Shown: positions 1 to 9,832 of the stretch, piece by piece
Layout of the letters: the number at the start of each line of letters is the position of its first letter
Numbering within the stretch: the stretch's first letter is position 1
From: Prochlorococcus sp. AG-418-I20
Lineage (GTDB): Bacteria; Cyanobacteriota; Cyanobacteriia; PCC-6307; Cyanobiaceae
DNA: 64,000 nucleotides
Direction of reading: 5' to 3'
Assembly (NCBI GenBank): GCA_003214175.1
Contig: QCLZ01000002.1
Span: 124,001 to 188,000, forward strand
Program-made: the position numbers and the translations under genes
The notes under the pieces: generated by a model
Databases searched by the model: none
Told to the model about the DNA's origin: nothing
The model's input: the letters and a program-made list of their open reading frames with translations, nothing else

Positions 1-115
1 AAAAATATAAATCAAAGAATTATTTATAAACTAAAATTTATTAATGTTCTAATCAATTTAGAAGATTCTTGTTATCTTGTAATTGAGCCTTAATCTTGCG
101 AAGTAAAAAATAGAA

Positions 116-439
116 ATGGGATTCTTTGAGTCAGACATCGTTCAAGAAGAAGCTAAAAAGCTTTTTACAGATTACCAAGAACTTATGAAACTTGGCTCTG
201 ATTATGGAAAATTTGATAGAGAAGGAAAAAAAATGTTTATAAAAAGAATGGAATCTCTTATGGATCGTTATAAGGTTTTCATGAAGAGATTTGAATTGTC
301 TGAAGATTTTCAAGCCAAAATGACAGTAGAACAATTAAAGACACAGTTAAGTCAATTTGGGATTACTCCTGATCAAATGTTCGATCAGATGAATAAAACC
401 TTAATAAGAATGAAGGATGAACTTGATAAAACTTCCTAA
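116..439 (+). CDS. DUF1825 family protein
   Basis: A 107-residue, mostly helical, soluble and highly charged protein with no signal peptide or membrane segment. The opening MGFFESDIVQEEAKKLF and the later FGITPDQMFDQM stretch match what I know of the DUF1825 family, small proteins widespread in cyanobacteria and of unknown function. The ATG at 116 is the natural start. tyrS begins 19 nt downstream on the same strand, so the two may be co-transcribed, but nothing in the sequence links their functions. The 115 bases before it are very AT-rich and hold nothing I can name. Confidence 0.85.
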   Translation: MGFFESDIVQEEAKKLFTDYQELMKLGSDYGKFDREGKKMFIKRMESLMDRYKVFMKRFELSEDFQAKMTVEQLKTQLSQFGITPDQMFDQMNKTLIRMKDELDKTS

Positions 440-458
440 ATTTAACGGTTAAAGCTTT

Positions 459-1697
459 ATGTCAGATAATTCTATTTTGCCATCATGGCTATCAAGAGGA
501 ATAGAAGAATACTTTCCAATTAAGGGGACAGATCAAACTTTTTCGGAGATAATTGATCATGCGAAAAAAAATAATAAAAAATTAAGGGTTAAACTCGGCA
601 TCGATCCAACTGGAACAGATATTCATCTTGGGCACACTATATTGTTCAGAAAACTTAGGGCATTTCAAGATAATGGACATGTTGCAGTTTTAATTATTGG
701 AGATTTTACTGCTCAAATTGGTGACCCAACTGGAAAAAACAAAACAAGAGTGCAGTTATCGGAAAATCAAGTTAAGGATAATGCAAAAACATACTTAACC
801 CAACTAGGAATGGGTAAACCAGCTAATGAATCTATTTTAGATTTTGATTCAAAAGATAAAATAGAAATTAGATATAACAGTGAATGGTTAAAAGGATTGG
901 ATCTTAATTCAATAATTGAATTAATGGGGAGTGCAACAGTTAGTCAAATGCTAGCAAAGGAGGAATTTAATAAAAGGTATACATCACAAGTGCCAATTGC
1001 TTTGCATGAATTCTTATATCCCCTATTACAAGGTTACGATTCTGTGGTTGTTCAATCAGATATTGAGCTTGGAGGTACAGATCAGAAATTTAATATTGCG
1101 ATAGGAAGAGATCTTCAAAGGCATTTTAAACAAGAACCTCAATTTGGTGTTCTGTTGCCAATTTTGACTGGTTTAGATGGAATTAAGAAGATGAGTAAAT
1201 CTGAATTTAACACCGTAGGTTTGACTGATGATCCTCTTTCAATGTATTCAAAATTAGAAAAAGTACCCGATAATATAATACCTATCTATTTTGAATTACT
1301 TACTGAATTAGATTTAAGTGTTTTTAATGAAGCAAATCCTCGTGAATTACAGAGAAGAATGGCTCTAGAAGTTACTACTTTATTCCACGGGACTGAAGAA
1401 GCATTAAAAGCGCAATCAAACTGCGAAAAATTATTTCTTGGACATAAAGAAAAAGTTGGAGAAATTCCAGAGATTTCATTAAGCGAAATAGTTTTTCCAG
1501 TTAAGTTTTTTTACTTGCTAAGTGCTCTAAAACTTTTCAAATCAAGTAGCGAATCCAAAAGATCTATCAAAGGTGGTGGAGTAAAAATTGATAGTCAGAA
1601 AGTAATAAATCCTGATTTAGTTTTTGATTCAAAAAATGATTTAGAGGGAAAAATTTTGCAAATTGGGAAAAAAATAATTAAGAGGTTTGGAAACTAA
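459..1697 (+). CDS. tyrS: Tyrosine--tRNA ligase
   Basis: Cytoplasmic class I aminoacyl-tRNA synthetase that charges tRNA-Tyr. At 412 aa it has the family's usual length. The class I HIGH-type signature appears as HLGHT at residues 56-60 after GIDPTGTDI, and the KMSKS loop is exact near residue 244. The C-terminal 80 or so residues look like the S4-type tRNA-binding domain ([12 protein letters not shown]). It sits between the DUF1825 gene and pyrF (6 nt downstream), suggesting one transcript. Confidence 0.97.
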   Translation: MSDNSILPSWLSRGIEEYFPIKGTDQTFSEIIDHAKKNNKKLRVKLGIDPTGTDIHLGHTILFRKLRAFQDNGHVAVLIIGDFTAQIGDPTGKNKTRVQLSENQVKDNAKTYLTQLGMGKPANESILDFDSKDKIEIRYNSEWLKGLDLNSIIELMGSATVSQMLAKEEFNKRYTSQVPIALHEFLYPLLQGYDSVVVQSDIELGGTDQKFNIAIGRDLQRHFKQEPQFGVLLPILTGLDGIKKMSKSEFNTVGLTDDPLSMYSKLEKVPDNIIPIYFELLTELDLSVFNEANPRELQRRMALEVTTLFHGTEEALKAQSNCEKLFLGHKEKVGEIPEISLSEIVFPVKFFYLLSALKLFKSSSESKRSIKGGGVKIDSQKVINPDLVFDSKNDLEGKILQIGKKIIKRFGN

Positions 1698-1703
1698 AAA
1701 TTA

Positions 1704-2432
1704 ATGAATAACAGATTTAATTCAGAAGATAAAATAATATTGGCAATTGATGGACTTGATGTAAGTCAAGCAAAAGTAATTCTAGAAAAATGTCCCAATA
1801 TTAAATGGGTCAAAGTTGGTTTAGAGCTTTTTGTAAGGGAAGGTCCAACAGTTATTGAAATTTTAAAAAGTTTGAATAAAAAAATTTTTTTAGACTTAAA
1901 ATTTCATGATATTCCAAATACAATGAGCGCAGCATGTTTCCAAGTTTCAAAATTAGGAGTTGATATTATTTCAATTCATGCTTCAGCAGGTCTAAAAGCT
2001 CTTAAGGAATCGAAAAAAGCATCTTTAGAAGGAGCCGCTTCAGTCAGTTTAAAACCTCCATTTGTTGTAGGAATAACTGTTTTAACGAGCTTTTCTCTTA
2101 AAGATTTTCAAACTGATCTTGATAGAAATAATTCAATTGAAGAAAATGTATTGAGACTTGCAAAGTTGTCTTTTGATGCTGGTTTAGATGGATGTGTCTG
2201 TTCACCTTGGGAAGTAAAAATGTTGAGATCTATTTATAAGGATAATTTTGAACTAATTACACCAGGTATCAGGTTAAAGGTTGAAAATAAAGATGATCAA
2301 AATAGAATTATGACTCCCCATGAAGCTATAGATAATGGCGCTTCTAAATTAGTCATTGGTAGATCAATATCAAAAGCTATAGATCCTAATAAAGCTCTAA
2401 TAGAAATATTTAAATCTATTAATTCTGGTTAA
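1704..2432 (+). CDS. pyrF: Orotidine 5'-phosphate decarboxylase
   Basis: Catalyses the last step of de novo UMP synthesis (OMP to UMP plus CO2). The 242-aa TIM barrel shows the signature [10 protein letters not shown] near residues 62-71, holding the catalytic Asp/Lys/Asp set, and the phosphate-binding end with [11 protein letters not shown]. It follows tyrS by 6 nt. Its 3' end overlaps the convergent plsY gene by 14 bp. Confidence 0.96.
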   Translation: MNNRFNSEDKIILAIDGLDVSQAKVILEKCPNIKWVKVGLELFVREGPTVIEILKSLNKKIFLDLKFHDIPNTMSAACFQVSKLGVDIISIHASAGLKALKESKKASLEGAASVSLKPPFVVGITVLTSFSLKDFQTDLDRNNSIEENVLRLAKLSFDAGLDGCVCSPWEVKMLRSIYKDNFELITPGIRLKVENKDDQNRIMTPHEAIDNGASKLVIGRSISKAIDPNKALIEIFKSINSG

Positions 2433-3030
2433 TTTTGGATTCTTTCCCATTGAGTAATCTATTTATATTTGTTCTATGTTTCCAGATTACTAATAATGCC
2501 ACAATTAAACTTATATAAAAGTACGGATTCGTAAAATTACCAACGTAAAAAAACATAAAAATAGGTAATAAGATTGCAGCTGAAATACTAGATAAAGATA
2601 CAAACTTAGATTTTGCTAAGACTAATAAGAAAATCCCAAAAGAAGCTAGTCCAACTTTCCAAGAAAGAGCCAAAAACATACCTAGTCCGGTGGCAACTGC
2701 TTTGCCTCCTTTACCTTTAAGCCATATGGGCCATATGTGTCCTGAAATAGCGGATATGCCTGCTAATACTTCCATATAGCCTTGATTTGAATCAATTAAG
2801 TCTTGATTAGCAAACTCCTTGGCAATTATCACTGCGATAAGACCTTTCCCAACGTCAACGATAAATACAAAAAGTGCTGGCCATTTCCCAACATTTCTTA
2901 AGACATTTGTGGCACCTGTAGATCCAGAACCTATATTCCTTAAATCTATATTTTTAAGATATTTCCCAATTAAAAAACCTGTAGGAAGTGATCCTAAAAG
3001 ATAACTTATAAAAATTATTAAGATATTCAT
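2419..3030 (-). CDS. plsY: Glycerol-3-phosphate acyltransferase PlsY
   Basis: Inner-membrane enzyme that acylates glycerol-3-phosphate with acyl-phosphate, the first committed step of phospholipid synthesis. At 203 aa with about five hydrophobic segments it fits the family. The conserved loops are visible: [16 protein letters not shown] near residues 35-50 and [21 protein letters not shown] near 97-117. It is the last gene of a minus-strand run (symporter, MlaE-like permease, DUF3119, DUF3086, plsY) and starts 5 nt after the DUF3086 stop. Confidence 0.95.
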   Translation of the reverse strand: MNILIIFISYLLGSLPTGFLIGKYLKNIDLRNIGSGSTGATNVLRNVGKWPALFVFIVDVGKGLIAVIIAKEFANQDLIDSNQGYMEVLAGISAISGHIWPIWLKGKGGKAVATGLGMFLALSWKVGLASFGIFLLVLAKSKFVSLSSISAAILLPIFMFFYVGNFTNPYFYISLIVALLVIWKHRTNINRLLNGKESKINQN

Positions 3031-3035
3031 AAAGA

Positions 3036-4046
3036 TTAGTTTAATTCAAGATCATCGTAAATTTCACTATCTGATCCAGCAAATGCAACCCATAATGGGA
3101 ATTGAAGTATTGGGATTTCAACAGAGGTTTCTGCTGCATCAATGATGATAAATGGCAGTTCTTCATTGGCTTCTAATCTATCAGCTCTTTCGATAACACC
3201 TTCAGGCCTTTCAAAAAGAACAATCCCACTATTGGGTCCAAAGTCATCCCTTGTGAGACCAAGTGAATCTTGAAGAATTCTTCTCCATTCGCCTAATCGT
3301 TCAGGCTGCGAAGCTAAAATAAGAGTCTGAAACTGATCTCCATATAATTCGCCAAGAATAGATATTAACCCCGCTGATAGCAAAGCATTCTTTTGTCGAG
3401 ATCCTCTACTTTCAAGAGAACCTCTTCCGCCCATGTTAAAGAACCAGTCATCCATAATTTCTATATCTGATGAATCAAGACTCCTTCTTAATTTCCAAGG
3501 TTCAGCATAAAAATCAGGCTGTTCTATGAAACTTGAAAAGCAACCTTTTATAATCGTCTCATCTGGCTTAAATGTTTCAGAAAGAGCAGGAACATTAACC
3601 ACATTATTTGTACTATTGTTTTGCTTTTTCTCATCAAGGGGAGATGGCTTAACTATTATTGGTTGAGAAATTAATTCAAGTTTATCTACGTTTTGTGAAA
3701 GATTTTGTAAAGCCCCAGTTAAGTACTCTTGAAAGCCTTTAACTCTTTTAGCAATATTATCTGATTGTCCTTTGAAATTTGACTCAATATCTTTTTCTAT
3801 TTCATTTTTTTTTGTCTCTAACTCTTTTATTTCTTTAACTAAAGAGTCTTTTTTTGAAACTAGATCTCTAAAAATTTCATTAGAAATTTCATCAAAAGAT
3901 TTAGTTGATTCAATGTTTTTTTGTACAATTTTTTTATTGTGCGTTGTATTTTTCTTACTAATTTGTTTGGTTTTATCGTCTGAAATTGACTTATCTATTA
4001 TTAATTTTTTTTCAGGATTATTTTCGGGAAGTTCTGTATTGGTCAT
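3036..4046 (-). CDS. DUF3086 domain protein
   Basis: A 336-aa soluble protein in two parts. Residues 1-115 are Lys/Glu/Asn-rich and low in complexity, with a coiled-coil-like stretch ([20 protein letters not shown]). The C-terminal 170 or so residues are ordered and conserved, with [17 protein letters not shown] and [16 protein letters not shown], which I associate with DUF3086, a cyanobacterial family of unknown function. It lies in the same direction as plsY (5 nt apart) and DUF3119 (36 nt apart), so an envelope or lipid context is possible but inferred only from neighbours. Confidence 0.85.
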   Translation of the reverse strand: MTNTELPENNPEKKLIIDKSISDDKTKQISKKNTTHNKKIVQKNIESTKSFDEISNEIFRDLVSKKDSLVKEIKELETKKNEIEKDIESNFKGQSDNIAKRVKGFQEYLTGALQNLSQNVDKLELISQPIIVKPSPLDEKKQNNSTNNVVNVPALSETFKPDETIIKGCFSSFIEQPDFYAEPWKLRRSLDSSDIEIMDDWFFNMGGRGSLESRGSRQKNALLSAGLISILGELYGDQFQTLILASQPERLGEWRRILQDSLGLTRDDFGPNSGIVLFERPEGVIERADRLEANEELPFIIIDAAETSVEIPILQFPLWVAFAGSDSEIYDDLELN

Positions 4047-4082
4047 TTAAATAAATTTTGATGATTAGGCAAAGTTTGAATT

Positions 4083-4499
4083 TTAAGAATTTTTAATTTC
4101 CAGGGAGTCAACTTTTTTTATGAGTTCATCTTTTAATTGTTTTGGATTAAATAATATTGGTAATAAGTGAGGACTAGACTTTTCTCTAAAATAAAAAATA
4201 CCTGGGATTACAGGGAAAAAGAATTTCCACGAAATCCAGTTCTTGAATGGAAAAGTTCTAATCTCTTTCCCTAATTGTAAAACGATAAAATCATCATTTG
4301 TTATTTTTATTCTTAAGGTAAATGATTGAAGTAATAAAAAAAAGCTAAAAGAAGCAAAAACTATTGTTGGCAAAGAACCAATATTCAAAAACAAAAGCAT
4401 AAAACTTAAAACTAATAGAATGATTGGCAACTGAAATGATGGAGATATTATTACTGGTTCCTCTTGAGTTGATTTAGTGTTAAACATAGAATCATCCAA
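4083..4499 (-). CDS. DUF3119-type membrane protein
   Basis: A 138-aa protein with two adjacent hydrophobic stretches (about residues 23-60), followed by a soluble domain containing FPFKNWISWKFFFPVIPG and FREKSSPHLLPILF. Layout and position next to an MlaE-like permease fit the cyanobacterial DUF3119 family as I recall it; function unknown. Its start overlaps the end of the permease gene by 8 nt, which implies translational coupling and perhaps a shared complex. The DUF assignment is less certain than the gene call. Confidence 0.7.
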   Translation of the reverse strand: MDDSMFNTKSTQEEPVIISPSFQLPIILLVLSFMLLFLNIGSLPTIVFASFSFFLLLQSFTLRIKITNDDFIVLQLGKEIRTFPFKNWISWKFFFPVIPGIFYFREKSSPHLLPILFNPKQLKDELIKKVDSLEIKNS

Positions 4500-5247
4500 A
4501 TAAAATTTGTGTTAGTAATACATCCATTAAAGATACAGTAACGAGAGTCATTACAACTGCTCCTGTTGTACTTGTTCCAACTTCTTTTGGACCACCTTTA
4601 GTAGTGAGTCCATATCCACAAGCAATAATTGAAATAAGTAATCCGAACACTACAGATTTTATTAACATTGAGGTTAAGTCTGCACTAGTTAAACTTACAT
4701 TACCTGACCTTACCGATGTCCAAAAAACCATCGGAGGAACTTTATAAAAAATTGTGCTCCAAATTTGGCCACTCCATAAAGCTACAGATAAAAACAAAAG
4801 ACACTGTATTGGAGACATTATTACCATCGATAGCAACCTTGGGACTACCAAATATTGGACTGGTTCAGTTCTTAACATAGTTATAGCCTCTATTTGTTCA
4901 GTTACTTTCATAGTACCCAGTTGAGCAGCATAAGCGGTGGCAACCTTACCAGTCATTAAAGTAGCAGTTAGAAGAGGAGCCATCTCTCTCGCCATTCCTA
5001 CGGCTAATAAACCTCCTATTTCACTTGAAACACCCATACTTGTCAGTTGTGAGGCAACTTGAATATTGAAGACTGTACCTGCAGCTATTCCTGTAATTAA
5101 AACAATTAACAAACTACCAGGGCCTGACTCCATTAATTGGTCAAAAAGATCATTTTTGGAAATTTTACCTCTAAAGATATAGTTAATTGCTTGCCCGCCA
5201 ATAATTAAGCTACTTAGAAGTCTTTTTAAAAACTCAGGGTAATACAT
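4492..5247 (-). CDS. MlaE-family ABC transporter permease
   Basis: Membrane permease of the MlaE/Ttg2B family, which in other bacteria and in plastids (TGD1) moves phospholipids between membranes. The 251-aa protein has five to six hydrophobic helices and family-typical stretches, including VASQLTSMGVSSEIGGLL, VAMAREMAPLL-like sequence (VGMAREMAPLLTATLMTG) and LGTMKVTEQIEAITML. No ATPase (MlaF-like) or MCE-domain (MlaD-like) partner is in this window, so they must be encoded elsewhere. It starts 9 nt after the symporter stop and overlaps DUF3119 by 8 nt. Confidence 0.93.
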   Translation of the reverse strand: MYYPEFLKRLLSSLIIGGQAINYIFRGKISKNDLFDQLMESGPGSLLIVLITGIAAGTVFNIQVASQLTSMGVSSEIGGLLAVGMAREMAPLLTATLMTGKVATAYAAQLGTMKVTEQIEAITMLRTEPVQYLVVPRLLSMVIMSPIQCLLFLSVALWSGQIWSTIFYKVPPMVFWTSVRSGNVSLTSADLTSMLIKSVVFGLLISIIACGYGLTTKGGPKEVGTSTTGAVVMTLVTVSLMDVLLTQILFG

Positions 5248-5256
5248 ATTTCAATA

Positions 5257-6630
5257 TTAGTCAGTAATTGATTCTTGATCCCAATTTCTCATAATTAATA
5301 GACCCCAATAGACAAGTATAGAAGGGATTAAACCCATGCAAATTCTTACTGTTATTAATGCAGAATCTGGTTGATTGAAATCAATAATACCCTGACAGCC
5401 TGCTTGCTTGAACCCAGTAAGAGTTAGAAGATAACCAAATAATCCTACGCTTAAAGCAATTCCTAATTTTTGGCATAAAACCATCCAAGCAGTATAAATT
5501 CCTGCTGCCTTTTCTGGGTCATTGTCAATAGCATCTGGCAATAAAGACCAAGGTATTAAATATGCTGTTGATGCACCAAAACCAACAATTAATATTGTTA
5601 GAAATAAAGTTAACATTTTTATAGAATCTATATTTAAATTAGTAATTTCAAAATTATTTGACAATGGGGGTAATATCATTGCAATCAAGCAACCACCAAT
5701 CCATATGAGCCCACCTATTTTCAATGCTTTAACTCTTCCGTATTTATTAGAATAAATGCTCCAAATTTGCAATCCTAAGAGAGCACTTATTTGGAAAGGT
5801 ATGATAATCCAAAAGGATATACCTCTTGGTAAATTCATGACTTGTTGCAAATATATTAATGAAACTGTTTGCATTAATTGAAGTCCACACCAGAGAAGTA
5901 AATAAAGACATATCACTTTTTTGAAAATTTTATTATTTAAAATACGCTTAAATTGATTTTTTATAGGTTTTATTGAATTGATAGGTTTTCTCGCAGTCTT
6001 TGCATAAGGAGCTAGACCCCAAGTAGAAAGTAAAGTTATTATGGTAACGATAGTGCCAGATAATCTTCCCATAGTAAGGTATCCCTGATCTCCTTTTGTT
6101 AGAAGTATTGCACCTACAGTTAATCCTGCTAAAGAGGCTAATATTGAGCCAGTAAATCTGGCGGCATTAAGTCTAGTTCTTATATTTTCATCTTCACTAA
6201 TTTCTGTGGATAATGCTCCATAAGGAAGATTTACAGATGTATAAGCTGTCATATACAAAATTGATGTGCATATGTAATAAAAAGTCTTTTCTTTGAGGCT
6301 GTAATCATTGGGTATCCACCACATTGCAGCTAAAAAAATTCCCAAAGGAACTGATGCTCCAATCATCCAAGGTAGTCTTGGACCCCATCTTGATTGGGTA
6401 TGGTCGCTCATCCAGCCAATCAAAGGATCATTAATTGCATCCCATAGCTTAATTATCATCAAAATAGAACTCGCTATCCAAGGTGGTAATCCAGCCACAC
6501 AAGTAAAGAATGGGAAAAGGTAGAAACCGAATTGAGCATTAGCAAGCCCCGTCCCAGCATCTCCAAGCCCATAGGAAAGCATTAATCTTGTTCTTGATCC
6601 AGATATATTTTTTGAGTGTGAATTTTCCAA
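5257..6630 (-). CDS. GPH-family (MelB-like) cation:sugar symporter
   Basis: A 457-aa, twelve-helix major-facilitator protein. The N-terminal GLGDAGTGLANAQFGFYLFP, the helix 2-3 stretch KLWDAINDPLIGWMSDHT and the following RWGPRLPWM are characteristic of glycoside-pentoside-hexuronide:cation symporters. The substrate cannot be read from sequence and could be a sugar, glucosylglycerol-type solute or another organic molecule. It is the first gene of the minus-strand unit running to plsY, and is divergent from the tRNA-Gly 61 nt away. Confidence 0.88.
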   Translation of the reverse strand: MENSHSKNISGSRTRLMLSYGLGDAGTGLANAQFGFYLFPFFTCVAGLPPWIASSILMIIKLWDAINDPLIGWMSDHTQSRWGPRLPWMIGASVPLGIFLAAMWWIPNDYSLKEKTFYYICTSILYMTAYTSVNLPYGALSTEISEDENIRTRLNAARFTGSILASLAGLTVGAILLTKGDQGYLTMGRLSGTIVTIITLLSTWGLAPYAKTARKPINSIKPIKNQFKRILNNKIFKKVICLYLLLWCGLQLMQTVSLIYLQQVMNLPRGISFWIIIPFQISALLGLQIWSIYSNKYGRVKALKIGGLIWIGGCLIAMILPPLSNNFEITNLNIDSIKMLTLFLTILIVGFGASTAYLIPWSLLPDAIDNDPEKAAGIYTAWMVLCQKLGIALSVGLFGYLLTLTGFKQAGCQGIIDFNQPDSALITVRICMGLIPSILVYWGLLIMRNWDQESITD

Positions 6631-6691
6631 TCTTTTTAAGTTGTTGACTGTTTGATAATGTATTATTGCAATGGTAATTCTATTACTTATT

Positions 6692-6762
6692 GCGGGCGTG
6701 GTTTAGTGGTAAAACCTCAGCCTTCCAAGCTGAAGATGCGGGTTCGATTCCCGCCGCCCGCT
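6692..6762 (+). tRNA. trnG: tRNA-Gly (UCC anticodon)
   Basis: A complete 71-nt cloverleaf. The acceptor stem GCGGGCG pairs with CGCCCGC, discriminator U; the anticodon stem TCAGC/GCTGA encloses loop CTTCCAA with anticodon TCC; the T-arm GGTTCGATTCC is standard. No CCA is encoded. The 3' end lies 1 nt from the stop codon of the convergent debranching-enzyme gene, so any terminator must lie inside that gene. Confidence 0.97.
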
Positions 6763-6763
6763 T

Positions 6764-8794
6764 TTACATTAGGTCATCTACTCCATCAAATACTTCTTTT
6801 GAAATAATTAATATAGAGCTCCTACTCTTTATTTGAATAGACTGTTCATTAACAGTTATGGGTTTAAAAAGATCTGAAATACTAGTATCTATGACTTTTA
6901 ACCAATTATATTTACATTTTGGCAATTGGAAATCTATACTTTTTGAATATGCATTTAAACCTATCCAGACCATAGGGTCAGTTTTCCCTTTGTTAATGCT
7001 AAAGGCAATTGTATGAGACCAACTACTCCAATCAGGTGAATCTAACTTTATTCCATGCCAATGATATCTAGAAAGATTGTCATGGTTTTGAATGTTAGTT
7101 AATGATGGATTAAAAATGTTTATAAGTTTTTTCCGTATTTTTATAACATATTTGAGATAGTTTAATAATTCTAAATCCTGTTGACTATGATCCCAATTCA
7201 TCCAACCTAAAAAATTATTTTGGCACCAAGAATTATTGTTACCTCCTTGAGACCTTCCTATCTCATCACCCATCAGTAACATTGGGACGCCTCTTGAGAT
7301 AAGTAAACTAAGGAGAAGATTTTTTTGTTGCTTTTTTCTTAAATCATTAATTAACAAATTTGTGGTTGGACCCTCTATCCCGTGATTCCAGGAGTTGTTA
7401 TGATTATCACCATCCATATCATGTTCTTTATTAGCAAAATTATGTTTACAATTGAACGAAACTAAATCTTTTAGAGTGAATCCATCGTGTGAAGTAATGA
7501 AATTTATAGATTTAGGAAAATTATTATCTTTTTTATAGATAGATGGACTACCTTTGATTTTATCGCTCATATTCCAAGCAGTATCCTTATCTCCTTTCCA
7601 AAATCTACGCAAGTCATCTCTAAAATGACCATTCCAAGTGAAAGTATTCTTAGAGGGAAAATTACCTAATTTATATAAACCACCACAATCCCAAGGTTCA
7701 CTTATTAACTTGATATCAATAAGTTCTGGTTCACATTCTATATCATCAAAAATTGGTGGGTTATCGAGTGGCGTAAGATTTTCTCCTCTTGTTAGTGCAA
7801 TTCCTAAATCAAATCTAAAACCATCAACGCCTAATTCAGTTGCCCAACATTTCAGTGATTCAATTATTAGTTTTCTAACTAATCCTCTGTTTGCTGCAAT
7901 AGTATTCCCACAACCAGAAACGTCTTGATAATTTTTATCTTTTCCAATGAAGTAATAAAGATTTTCATCTATCCCTTTCCAAGATATTGCAGGCCCTTTA
8001 GAGTCTCCTTCAGACGTATGATTATAAACAACATCCAAGATGACTTCTATGTCCGCTTTGTGACATTCCTCTACTAGATTTCTAAATTCTTCTCTATTTT
8101 TTTCTGCTGATTCATTAGAAAGATATTCAAAGTGTGGTGTAAACCAATTAATTGGACTGTAGCCCCAAAAATTTTCTAAACCATTTGGCGCATCAGTTGG
8201 ATCAAAACAGAACATTGGAAGTAATTCAATTGTTGTAATGCCCAGTTCTTTGAGATAAGGAATTTTTTTTAAAAATTTCTTGCAACAACTTTCATCTCCT
8301 TCAGTTGATTCAGTGAAGGCTTTAATATGCAGTTCATAAATAATTGTTTCTTCCCAAGGATGTTTTGGTCTTGGATAATCTTTGAAATTAAATTTTTTTC
8401 TTTCACAGACAACGCTTTTAAGGCAAGTAGTGGTATTTTCCTGCACTTTTAATGCATTTTCTCTTTTATAAGTGCCCCATCCTGTGATCCCCCTTGAACA
8501 AGGATCAATTAAAACCTTTTTTTCGTAGTTATTGTTGATGCCATTATTTTTTTGTTTAATCCTAAAAGCATAAATACAACCTTCACTTATATTTTTTATC
8601 TCAGCATGCCAGTAGGGACCCGTATTGTTTTTTTGATCTAGTTTAAATATATATTTGGGGGAAATAGAATACTCTTCCTCAAACAATAAGATCTCTACAT
8701 ATTCTGCATTCGTAGCTATTAGGGAAAAATTAACTCCTGCTGAAGTTCTAGAACTTCCTAAAGGATATGGCGTACCTTTGTTGATACGAGTCAC
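6764..8794 (-). CDS. glgX: Glycogen debranching enzyme / isoamylase (GlgX-type)
   Basis: Glycoside hydrolase family 13 enzyme that cleaves alpha-1,6 branches in glycogen. The 676-aa protein has an N-terminal CBM48-like domain (GTPYPLGSSRTSAGVNFSLI at residue 7 on) and then the four GH13 regions: DVVYNHTSEG, GVDGFRFDLG with the nucleophile Asp, ISEPWD with the acid/base Glu, and NFITSHDGFTL with the third Asp. The protein is shorter than some GlgX enzymes but complete. It is monocistronic, with its 3' end abutting tRNA-Gly. In this organism it would mobilise stored carbon at night. Confidence 0.94.
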   Translation of the reverse strand: MTRINKGTPYPLGSSRTSAGVNFSLIATNAEYVEILLFEEEYSISPKYIFKLDQKNNTGPYWHAEIKNISEGCIYAFRIKQKNNGINNNYEKKVLIDPCSRGITGWGTYKRENALKVQENTTTCLKSVVCERKKFNFKDYPRPKHPWEETIIYELHIKAFTESTEGDESCCKKFLKKIPYLKELGITTIELLPMFCFDPTDAPNGLENFWGYSPINWFTPHFEYLSNESAEKNREEFRNLVEECHKADIEVILDVVYNHTSEGDSKGPAISWKGIDENLYYFIGKDKNYQDVSGCGNTIAANRGLVRKLIIESLKCWATELGVDGFRFDLGIALTRGENLTPLDNPPIFDDIECEPELIDIKLISEPWDCGGLYKLGNFPSKNTFTWNGHFRDDLRRFWKGDKDTAWNMSDKIKGSPSIYKKDNNFPKSINFITSHDGFTLKDLVSFNCKHNFANKEHDMDGDNHNNSWNHGIEGPTTNLLINDLRKKQQKNLLLSLLISRGVPMLLMGDEIGRSQGGNNNSWCQNNFLGWMNWDHSQQDLELLNYLKYVIKIRKKLINIFNPSLTNIQNHDNLSRYHWHGIKLDSPDWSSWSHTIAFSINKGKTDPMVWIGLNAYSKSIDFQLPKCKYNWLKVIDTSISDLFKPITVNEQSIQIKSRSSILIISKEVFDGVDDLM

Positions 8795-9419
8795 TGTCTC
8801 TTTATCATTGATTAGTTAATATTGAGATAATTTATTCAAATTACTAATATTTGAATAATAGATGGAAAATTTAAAAAAAAACTCAAATTTAAGCTTTCAC
8901 TAATCAATTTTATTAAATTAAGAAGGTTATTAATTTTTAAAATTATTGCAATTTATCTACCTATCTGCTCAGTGAATAAAACGATTTAGAGAGAAAAATT
9001 AATTAGTAAAAAAATAGATTTTTCTTGATTTCAAAATACAAATATATAATTTCATGTGATGAGAAGGAAATATATCTGAAAATTAATAAAAAATAATAAA
9101 TAGTCTAAATTCCATATTTAATTGCCTTTAAATTCTGCTCCCTTTGATAAATGAAGTTAAATTTCCTAAAGCTTAATTCAGTATTTCCAATGGTTTTGGC
9201 TGTTTGATTGCTACAGAGGTTAGTTTTTATAAAAGAAAATTATACGGCTATAAAATTTAATAATTAAGCTAAAAATGTCATTAGGAATTGTATAAAGCTT
9301 TGCGCTGCCGGCATTTTTGGTTGCCGTATTTGTATTTGCTCCATATGATGTGCAAGTTCGAGGTTTTTAGACTTGATTAAATTCTTGTCTTTTAAAATCT
9401 CTGCTTTACAAACAATTCA
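8795..9419. other. 625-bp gene-free region upstream of hup
   Basis: This is the longest stretch without a convincing gene. The first 500 bases are extremely AT-rich with only ORFs of fewer than 20 codons on the plus strand. The last 130 bases differ: a G+C-richer patch at about 9296-9380 contains a small hairpin (CGGCA 9311-9315 with TGCCG 9324-9328) and a second potential pairing (CAAGT near 9355 with ACTTG near 9371). This may be a structured 5' leader of hup or a small RNA. I cannot assign it to a known family. Confidence 0.35.
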
Positions 9420-9695
9420 ATGAACAAAGCTGATTTAGTAAATCTTGTTGCTGCTCGTACTGAGCTCACAAAAACCGATGTTTCTTTAGTTGTTGATGCT
9501 GCTATCGAAACTATTGTTGATTCTGTAGTGGAAGGCAAAAAAGTCTCCATACTAGGATTCGGTTCTTTTGAACCAAGAGATCGTTCTGCAAGACAGGGAT
9601 TAAACCCTAAGACAGGCGAAAAAATTGCAATACCTGCTAAAAGAGTTCCAACATTCTCAGCAGGTAAACTTTTTAAGGATAGAGTTCAAGGTTAA
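9420..9695 (+). CDS. hup: HU family DNA-binding protein
   Basis: Histone-like nucleoid protein that bends DNA as a dimer. At 91 aa it has the exact family length. The core KKVSILGFGSFEPRDRSARQ is followed by the arm sequence GLNPKTGEKIAIPAKRVPTF, the DNA-inserting beta-ribbon with its Pro. It has a long upstream region and a clear intrinsic terminator downstream, consistent with a highly expressed single-gene transcript. Confidence 0.97.
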   Translation: MNKADLVNLVAARTELTKTDVSLVVDAAIETIVDSVVEGKKVSILGFGSFEPRDRSARQGLNPKTGEKIAIPAKRVPTFSAGKLFKDRVQG

Positions 9696-9725
9696 GCTTT
9701 TTAATCTATTTCTTCTCTTAATATC

Positions 9726-9754
9726 AAGATGCTCTTATGGAGCATCTTTTTTTT
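9726..9754 (+). terminator. Intrinsic terminator of hup
   Basis: The inverted repeat AAGATGCTC (9726-9734) and GAGCATCTT (9740-9748) forms a 9-bp stem with a 5-nt loop and is followed at once by a T-run to 9754. It lies 31 nt after the hup stop codon. It is one of only two strong hairpin-plus-T-run terminators I could see in the window. Confidence 0.85.
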
Positions 9755-9832
9755 AGTTGCAATAGAAATACGATTATTTCAATAAACAAAATTATTAAAA
9801 AGCTAACCCGAATTTGGAAGTTCTAAGAAGTA

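Noticed and set aside
3772-4050. 92-aa Ser/Phe-rich plus-strand ORF
   Set aside because: Antisense of the Lys/Glu-rich N-terminus of the DUF3086 gene; its composition is a by-product.
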